Positions 15,199-20,719 of a stretch of DNA of 20,719 nt are shown piece after piece; the stretch's first letter is position 1, and every line of letters starts with the position of its first letter. The translations under genes and the position numbers were made by a program. The stretch is from an uncultured bacterium. Its GTDB lineage: Bacteria > Verrucomicrobiota > Lentisphaeria > Victivallales > Victivallaceae. The DNA lies in the NCBI GenBank assembly GCA_949286445.1, contig CASECL010000204.1:1-20719 (forward strand). Direction: 5' to 3'. The notes beneath the pieces are model-generated. The model ran no database searches and was not told the DNA's origin. It saw only the letters and a program-made list of their open reading frames with translations.

Positions 15199-16611
15199 AT
15201 GGGAGCATTGAGGACACTGAAATTTTCGGAAAGCGGAGTCCGGGGCGTGGTGGGCGAAAGCCTGACTCCGAAACTGGTGCTGGAACTGGCGGCGGCCTTT
15301 GGCAGTTATCTGGGCGGCGGTCTGGTAGCAGTGGGGCGGGATACCCGTACCAGCGGAGCGGCATTAAATCACGCGCTCTGTTCCGGTTTGACCTCAGTGG
15401 GCTGCCGGGTACTGGATTTGGGGGTGGTGCCGACACCGACCATGCAGTTTATGACCCGCAAACTGGGGGCGTCCGGAGCGGTGGTGCTGACAGCGAGCCA
15501 CAATCCGATGGAGTGGAATGCGCTTAAATTTATCAGCAAATCCGGCATGTTTCTGGATCGGCAGGAGGCGGCGGAACTTTTTGATATCTATACGCAGAGT
15601 GCGTTTGAATACAAGACGGAAGACCGGCTGATAAAAAAAGAGTACTTGAAGAACGCCTTTGCTGAACATGAGAAAAAAATTCTCTCCTGTGTCAATGCGG
15701 ATTTAATCCGTTCCCGGCACTTCAAGGTGGCGGCAGATTGTGTGAATGGTGTCGGAGCCGTTTATACTGAACAATTTCTGCGGAATTTGGGATGTGAAGT
15801 TACTGTGCTGAACAGTCGGCCTGACGGTGTTTTCGGCCGTCCGCCGGAACCGATTCCGGAAAATCTCGGGGCGATTTCCGATTTGATGAAAAAGGGAAAT
15901 TTTGATATTGGTTTTGCCCAGGATCCGGACGGAGACCGGCTGACGCTGCTGGACGAAAAAGGCGGGATTTTAAGTCCGCATCTTACAGTGGCACTGGCGG
16001 TGGAACATATATTGTCAAAGCGGCCGGGAGAAAAAGTAGTGGTAAATGTTCAAACCACCCGGATTATTGAAGATTTGGCCGACGAGTATGACGGCGAACT
16101 CTTTTATGCCAAGGTGGGGGAAATCAATGTCGTTGAAAAAATGCTTGAAGTCGGTGCCGCCATTGGCGGAGAGGGCAACTGCGGCGGAGTGATTTTCCCG
16201 GCAGTCAACTTCGGCAGGGACAGTTTCAGTGCCATGGCGTTACTGCTGGAAAGCATGGCAATGCGCCGGGAGAGCTTGAGCGAACACCTGAAAACCATGC
16301 CGCTGATCTGGCAGTATAACGGCCGTTTTCCCATGGGGCCGGCGGCGGCAAGAGAGGTGATCGGAAAAATTAAAAAACTTTTCGCGACGGAAAAAATCAC
16401 TGATTTTGACGGTCTGCGGATTGATTTTGATACCGGATGGGTGCTGTTGAGGAGTTCAAACACTGAAAGCATCCTGCGTCTTCAGATTGAGAGCGAAGCC
16501 GAAGACGCAATGGAGATGTTGAAAAACAGGTTTATTGTTCTGCTGGAAAGACTTTCCGCGGAAGAAGAGAAAAAATTTGCCGGGAAAACCGGCAGAACGG
16601 GCAGAAAGTGA
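15199..16611 (+). CDS. glmM: Phosphohexomutase, probably phosphoglucosamine mutase
   Basis: The 470-residue enzyme should interconvert sugar 6- and 1-phosphates through a phosphoserine. All four active-site loops are present: TASHNP with S100, the metal loop DPDGDR (242-247), the sugar-binding GGEGN (323-327), and the phosphate-binding RSSNTES (418-424). The TASHNP-x2-WNALK context resembles the GlmM-like enzymes of Bacteroidota and archaea, which make glucosamine-1-phosphate for UDP-GlcNAc. Phosphomannomutase activity cannot be excluded. The start is the ATG at 15199, 7 nt after the previous stop, with GGGGAG 13 nt upstream inside the last codons of the previous gene. An in-frame TTG at 15169 would overlap that gene and adds ten residues of no family character. 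Its stop overlaps the next start by 4 nt. Confidence 0.9.
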   Translation: MGALRTLKFSESGVRGVVGESLTPKLVLELAAAFGSYLGGGLVAVGRDTRTSGAALNHALCSGLTSVGCRVLDLGVVPTPTMQFMTRKLGASGAVVLTASHNPMEWNALKFISKSGMFLDRQEAAELFDIYTQSAFEYKTEDRLIKKEYLKNAFAEHEKKILSCVNADLIRSRHFKVAADCVNGVGAVYTEQFLRNLGCEVTVLNSRPDGVFGRPPEPIPENLGAISDLMKKGNFDIGFAQDPDGDRLTLLDEKGGILSPHLTVALAVEHILSKRPGEKVVVNVQTTRIIEDLADEYDGELFYAKVGEINVVEKMLEVGAAIGGEGNCGGVIFPAVNFGRDSFSAMALLLESMAMRRESLSEHLKTMPLIWQYNGRFPMGPAAAREVIGKIKKLFATEKITDFDGLRIDFDTGWVLLRSSNTESILRLQIESEAEDAMEMLKNRFIVLLERLSAEEEKKFAGKTGRTGRK

Positions 16612-17261
16612 AAAAAGTACAGATTTTTGACCTGGATAATACGCTGATTAATCTGGATTCGGACTACAGGTGGAAATTTTTTGCGGTGGAAAAGGGTTTT
16701 GCGCCTCCGGATGCGGTTGCCAGGGCTGAAGAATTTTACAATGATTACAAGGCGGGCAAACTGGATATTGATAAATTTATTGATTTTCAGTTTGCCGAGT
16801 TCCGGAACCGCCGGGTGGAGGAGGTAGCCGGCTGGATGGACGAATATTTTCAATCCTGTATTCTTCCCGGTGTGCGGCAGGATGCGGTAAAAGCAGTAAG
16901 AAAAGCACTTGAACAAAATTGCCTTACTGCCATTTTGAGTTCCACCTGTGATGCCATTGTGCGTCCGGCGGCGGAATATTTCGGAGTGAAAAATATCATC
17001 GGCACCCGCCTGGAGCAGAAAGACGGACGCTATACCGGAAAACTCGCCGGGGTATATGCTGTCGGGCAGGGAAAGATTGCCGCGGCAGAAAATTTCTGCA
17101 CCGCCAACTCCGCTGCTTTATCCGATGTATGCGCCTATGGCGACAGCGTTAATGATATCTTTCTGCTGGAGAAATGCGGAGAAGCTGCGGCGGTAAATCC
17201 CGATGCCGGATTACGCGCGGCGGCAGAAAAAAATTGCTGGCAGATATTAAACTGGAAATAA
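16608..17261 (+). CDS. HAD superfamily IB phosphatase
   Basis: The 217-residue protein has all HAD motifs: nucleophile D8 and acid/base D10 in FDLDNTL, the Ser of motif II in ILSST (111-112), K156 as motif III, and GDSVND (178-183) as motif IV. A helical cap lies between about 18 and 85. The ending with AVNPDAGLR and NCWQIL is typical of the SerB/CicA-like subclass IB. It should remove phosphate from a small molecule in the cytoplasm. The substrate is unknown: phosphoserine is possible, but the sugar-phosphate setting suggests alternatives. The start is GTG, with GTGA overlapping the stop of the preceding gene, so the two are coupled. It lies 33 nt before valS. Confidence 0.9.
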   Translation: MKKVQIFDLDNTLINLDSDYRWKFFAVEKGFAPPDAVARAEEFYNDYKAGKLDIDKFIDFQFAEFRNRRVEEVAGWMDEYFQSCILPGVRQDAVKAVRKALEQNCLTAILSSTCDAIVRPAAEYFGVKNIIGTRLEQKDGRYTGKLAGVYAVGQGKIAAAENFCTANSAALSDVCAYGDSVNDIFLLEKCGEAAAVNPDAGLRAAAEKNCWQILNWK

Positions 17262-17294
17262 TCAAAAAAAACTTACAGATACGGAAAAAAGAAA

Positions 17295-19943
17295 ATGAGC
17301 AAAATTAAAGAACTGGCCCGGGCTTACGAGTCCGCCGAGGTCGAAAGCAAGTGGTATCCCTGGTGGGAGGAACATAAACTTTTTCATGGCACCTACGAAC
17401 CCGGCAAGGAGACATATTCCATTGTTATTCCGCCGCCCAACGTTACCGGCATTCTCACCCTCGGGCATGTGCTTAACAACACCTTGCAGGATATTTTGAT
17501 CCGCTATCACCGGATGAACGGCCGGAGTGTGATCTGGTTTCCCGGTACCGACCACGCCGGCATCGCTACGGAAAGCCGGGTGGAAAAATACCTCCGCACC
17601 GAAGAAAAAACCGGACGGGATGAGCTGGGACGGGATGAATTCATCCGCCGGGTGTGGCAGTGGAAGGAAAAATACGGCGGCACTATTATCCGACAGCTCC
17701 GCACGCTGGGATGCTCCTGCGACTGGGAACGGGAACGTTTCACCATGGATGCCGGGCTGAGCGAAGCAGTGAAAAAGGTCTTTGTTGAACTTTACAACAA
17801 AGGTTACATCTACCGCGGTCAGAGAATGATCAACTGGTGTCCGGTGGCGAAAAGTGCGCTTTCTGATGAAGAAGTTATTTACAAAGATGTGCCCGGCAAA
17901 TTTTATCATTTGAAATATGAATTTGCCGACGGCAGCGGTTATCTGGTGGTGGCGACCACCCGGCCGGAAACGCTGTTCGGGGATACTGCGGTGGCGGTCA
18001 ACCCGGAGGATGAACGTTACAAACACCTGATCGGCAAAATGGTGAAACTGCCGCTGACCGGCCGGGAAATTCCCATTATCGGAGATATTCACGCCGATCC
18101 GACCAAGGGAAGCGGCTGTGTGAAAATCACCCCCGCCCACGATCCCAACGACTTTGAAGTCGGTAAACGCCACAATCTGCCGGTGATCAATATTATGAAT
18201 CCGGATGCGTCGCTCAATGCCGCGGCAGGAGAACTCTTTGCCGGGCTTGACCGTTATGAAGCGCGTAAAAAAGCGGTTCAGATGCTGGACGAACAGGGAC
18301 TTCTGCTGGAAGTGGAGGATATTGTTCACGCGGTGGGATATTCTGAACGCGGCGACGTTCCGATTGAAACTCTGGTAAGTTACCAGTGGTTCTGCAACAT
18401 GAAGGAACTGGCCAAACCGGCAATCGAAGCGGTGAAATCCGGCCGGATCAAATTCCACCCCGAACGCTGGAGCAAGACCTATTTCCACTGGATGGAAAAC
18501 ATTCAGGACTGGTGTATTTCCCGGCAGATCTGGTGGGGACACCGCATTCCGGCCTGGTACAACGATGAAACCGGCGAAGTTTACGTCGGACTTTCCGAAC
18601 CGGATAAACCCGGCAAATGGCGTCAGGAAGAAGATGTGCTGGATACCTGGTTCAGCAGCTGGCTCTGGCCATTCTCCATCATGGGCTGGCCGAAGGAGAC
18701 GGAGGAGTTGAAACACTTTTATCCCACCGGCGATCTGGTGACCGGGCCGGACATTATTTTCTTCTGGGTGGCCCGGATGATCATGGCGGGAATGGAGTTT
18801 ATGAAAGATATACCGTTCCGCAACGTATATTTTACCAGCATTATCCGGGACGGACAGGGGCGCAAGCTCTCAAAATCGCTGGGTAATTCGCCTGACCCGC
18901 TGGATGTTATCCGGGAATACGGCGCAGATGCGCTGCGTTTCTCCATTGTTTACATTGCCCCGGTGGGGATGGACATCCGCTACTCCAATGAAAAATGCGA
19001 AATCGGACGGAATTTTGCCAACAAACTCTGGAATGCCTGCCGTTTCCGTCAGCTGCAGGGCGAAGTTTCCGCGCATTTCCTTGAACTTGCTCCGGAACAT
19101 TTTGCCAATCTTACGGACGATGAAAAATGGATGCTCTGCCGTCTGGATCAGTGCGTAAAATCAGTGAATGAGTCTTTGAAGGAATTCAAGTTCCATACCG
19201 CCGCCCATGATGTTTACGAAACGGTGTGGAGCGGCTTCTGTGACTGGTTTATTGAAGCGGAAAAGGTGAGTCTCCGGGCGGGCGGCAAACAGCGTGAACA
19301 TGCGCTGGCGGTTCTTGATTACGCGCTTTACCGGATACTGCGTCTGCTGCATCCTTTCATGCCCTTTATCACTGAGGAACTGGCTCATGCCATGGGATTT
19401 CTGTCCGACGAAGAAAGCATTATGAAAGCCCCCTGGCCCAAAGCGGACGGCAGCGAGGAAAAATATTCCGGTACCGCCGAACTGGTATACGGCAAATATG
19501 AAGCGGTCACCTCCGGACGGGCATTGAAAGCAGCATACAATATTCCGGACGGTAAAAAAGTTGATTTCTATTTCAAGGCCAACGATGACAAGGCACTTGA
19601 ATTTCTGGAACGTTCCCGCGGTTCGCTGGAAAGCCTGCTTAATGCGGCAGAACTCACACTTTCAACAGCGGATTATTCCGGTTCTGCCGCTCCCTCCATG
19701 CTGACGAAACTGGGCAGCATTCACCTGCCGCTGGAGGGGGTTATTGACGTTGCCGCGGAAAAGGTGAAACTCCAGAAACAGGAAAAGGAACTTTCCGCCT
19801 GGATCGCCGGCAGCCGGGCCAAACTGGCCAATGAACGCTTTGTTTCCAAAGCTCCGGCCAAAGTGGTTGAGGATGTCAAAACCGCACTGGCGGAAAACGA
19901 GGAGAAACTCAACCGGATTCGTGAAATGCTGAAAAATCTTTAA
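17295..19943 (+). CDS. valS: Valyl-tRNA synthetase
   Basis: This 882-residue class I synthetase charges tRNA-Val. The N-terminal PPPNVTG motif leads to the nucleotide-binding signature, which reads TLGH at 55-58 rather than HIGH/HMGH. The editing domain has ATTRPETLFGDTAVAVNPEDE and GSGCVKITPAHDPNDFEVG. The tryptophan-rich WCISRQIWWGHRIPAWY segment and LDTWFSSWLWP follow. KLSKS (524-528) is the second signature. The anticodon-binding helical domain and a C-terminal coiled coil (about residues 815-880, rich in Lys and Glu) that contacts the tRNA are both present, so the enzyme is full length. The ribosome binding site is weak (GGAAAAAAG). Despite the altered first signature residue, all else is standard, and I take it as the functional ValRS. 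Confidence 0.97.
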   Translation: MSKIKELARAYESAEVESKWYPWWEEHKLFHGTYEPGKETYSIVIPPPNVTGILTLGHVLNNTLQDILIRYHRMNGRSVIWFPGTDHAGIATESRVEKYLRTEEKTGRDELGRDEFIRRVWQWKEKYGGTIIRQLRTLGCSCDWERERFTMDAGLSEAVKKVFVELYNKGYIYRGQRMINWCPVAKSALSDEEVIYKDVPGKFYHLKYEFADGSGYLVVATTRPETLFGDTAVAVNPEDERYKHLIGKMVKLPLTGREIPIIGDIHADPTKGSGCVKITPAHDPNDFEVGKRHNLPVINIMNPDASLNAAAGELFAGLDRYEARKKAVQMLDEQGLLLEVEDIVHAVGYSERGDVPIETLVSYQWFCNMKELAKPAIEAVKSGRIKFHPERWSKTYFHWMENIQDWCISRQIWWGHRIPAWYNDETGEVYVGLSEPDKPGKWRQEEDVLDTWFSSWLWPFSIMGWPKETEELKHFYPTGDLVTGPDIIFFWVARMIMAGMEFMKDIPFRNVYFTSIIRDGQGRKLSKSLGNSPDPLDVIREYGADALRFSIVYIAPVGMDIRYSNEKCEIGRNFANKLWNACRFRQLQGEVSAHFLELAPEHFANLTDDEKWMLCRLDQCVKSVNESLKEFKFHTAAHDVYETVWSGFCDWFIEAEKVSLRAGGKQREHALAVLDYALYRILRLLHPFMPFITEELAHAMGFLSDEESIMKAPWPKADGSEEKYSGTAELVYGKYEAVTSGRALKAAYNIPDGKKVDFYFKANDDKALEFLERSRGSLESLLNAAELTLSTADYSGSAAPSMLTKLGSIHLPLEGVIDVAAEKVKLQKQEKELSAWIAGSRAKLANERFVSKAPAKVVEDVKTALAENEEKLNRIREMLKNL

Positions 19944-19957
19944 CCGGATCAGAAAAA

Positions 19958-20623
19958 ATGGCGTTGAAATTAAAAAAATTTGACCGTCTGGTGATTGCCG
20001 GAGATTCCATTACTGATGTGGGCCGTGCTCAACCGGTAGGGGAAGGATTGTTTAATTCGCTGGGAAATGGTTACCCCGCATTGGTGGATGCCTTTTTGTG
20101 CTCCTCCTGCCCGGAACTGATGATCCGGGTCACCAATATGGGAACCAGCGGAAACACCTCCCGGGATCTGCTGGCACGCTGGGAAAAAGATGTTCTGCAG
20201 CTCAATCCGGCATTTATTGTCCTGATGATCGGCGTCAACGACGTCTGGCGGCAGTTTGACAGCCCGCAAATGACAGACTGGCACGTACTACCGGAAGAAT
20301 ACGAAGCCAACCTCCGGAAAATGCTGGACAGCGGAATTGCGGCAGTGGGGAAAGAACACTTTATTCTGATGACGCCATATTATATGGAGCCCAACCGCAA
20401 CGATCCTATGCGTTCAACAATGGATAAATACGGTGAAATCTGCCATAAATTAGCCGGAGAATATCAAATATCTCTGGTGGATACACAGGCGGAATTTGAC
20501 CGGCTTTTCCAAAGCATCCACCCCAACCGTATCGCCTGGGACCGGGTTCACCCCAACCTCCCCGGCCACCTGCTGCTGGCCAAAGCACTGCTCCGGGAAA
20601 TCGGCCTGGATCTGTCCCGTTAA
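19958..20623 (+). CDS. SGNH/GDSL family hydrolase
   Basis: The 221-residue protein has the four SGNH blocks: GDSITD with catalytic S17, the block II glycine in NMGTSGNTS (60-68), GVND with N94, and the DxxH motif D195-R-V-H198. The fold and length fit a single-domain esterase or acetylhydrolase, as found in carbohydrate deacetylases. No signal peptide or lipobox is visible, so it should be cytoplasmic. The substrate is unknown; an acetylated sugar or oligosaccharide is a reasonable guess. It starts 14 nt after valS with only a weak ribosome binding site (GGATCAG), and it is the last gene before the terminator at 20644-20680. Confidence 0.9.
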   Translation: MALKLKKFDRLVIAGDSITDVGRAQPVGEGLFNSLGNGYPALVDAFLCSSCPELMIRVTNMGTSGNTSRDLLARWEKDVLQLNPAFIVLMIGVNDVWRQFDSPQMTDWHVLPEEYEANLRKMLDSGIAAVGKEHFILMTPYYMEPNRNDPMRSTMDKYGEICHKLAGEYQISLVDTQAEFDRLFQSIHPNRIAWDRVHPNLPGHLLLAKALLREIGLDLSR

Positions 20624-20643
20624 ATAATTATATAAAAAGAATA

Positions 20644-20680
20644 CCGCGAAAAGGAAAAACCTTTTCCCGGAATGTTTTTT
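20644..20680 (+). terminator. Strong intrinsic terminator after the SGNH hydrolase gene
   Basis: CCGCGAAAAGG (20644-20654) pairs with CCTTTTCCCGG (20660-20670) in 10 of 11 positions around an AAAAA loop, followed after four bases by six T (20675-20680). It lies 21 nt after the stop codon and ends the long plus-strand gene run. Confidence 0.88.
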
Positions 20681-20697
20681 AAATGAGTAGGTGCGAG

Positions 20698-20712
20698 AAG
20701 GAAAAACCTTTT
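20698..20712. repeat. Second copy of the terminator hairpin core
   Basis: AAGGAAAAACCTTTT repeats exactly the 15-bp core of the terminator hairpin (also at 20651-20665). It can form a short AAGG/CCTT hairpin. The window ends seven bases later, so a full second terminator or a longer repeat cannot be judged. Confidence 0.7.
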
Positions 20713-20719
20713 AAGGAAA

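Noticed and set aside
17262..18716. Minus-strand frame of 484 codons
   Set aside because: It is antisense to valS, caused by codon bias. The composition is unlike a protein and it has no ribosome binding site.

Overview
The window comes from a bacterium of medium GC content with closely packed genes and several translationally coupled gene pairs. A fused SecD-SecF, a valyl-tRNA synthetase with a TLGH signature, an intracellular GH78 rhamnosidase and the general gene style suggest the PVC group, most like Lentisphaerota (Victivallis-like). This placement is an inference from protein character, since no marker gene for taxonomy is present.

Left part (1-6953). On the minus strand lie a partial DciA/DUF721 gene cut by the window edge and a single-domain response regulator. 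A 450-base non-coding stretch follows, ending in an 18-bp tandem repeat of nine perfect-length copies. A plus-strand family 2 glycosyltransferase then converges on, and overlaps by 78 bp, a minus-strand block: a lipoprotein, a GH78 alpha-L-rhamnosidase and an FtsW-type SEDS protein. The rhamnosidase and ftsW overlap by 8 nt.

Middle part (6980-9251). A tRNA-Gly(CCC) gene has its own promoter and terminator and is followed by a degenerate ~43-bp tandem repeat. A minus-strand pair follows: a CorA-family transporter lacking the canonical GMN motif, and an unrecognised four-helix membrane protein. The corA promoter diverges from the promoter of the next gene.

Right part (9252-20719). All genes are on the plus strand: pepD, then from a second promoter yajC, secDF, two tandem phosphohexomutase genes, a HAD-IB phosphatase, valS and an SGNH hydrolase, closed by a strong hairpin terminator. 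It joins protein export, amino-sugar/sugar-phosphate metabolism and translation. The most notable item is the first phosphohexomutase: it keeps the fold and full length but has lost the catalytic serine and most of the metal-binding loop, so it looks like a conserved pseudoenzyme directly upstream of an intact paralogue.

Four promoters read clearly by eye and share one form: a TTG-type -35 box, exactly 17 bp, then TATATT or TAAATT. I saw no CRISPR array, insertion sequence, prophage or defence gene.
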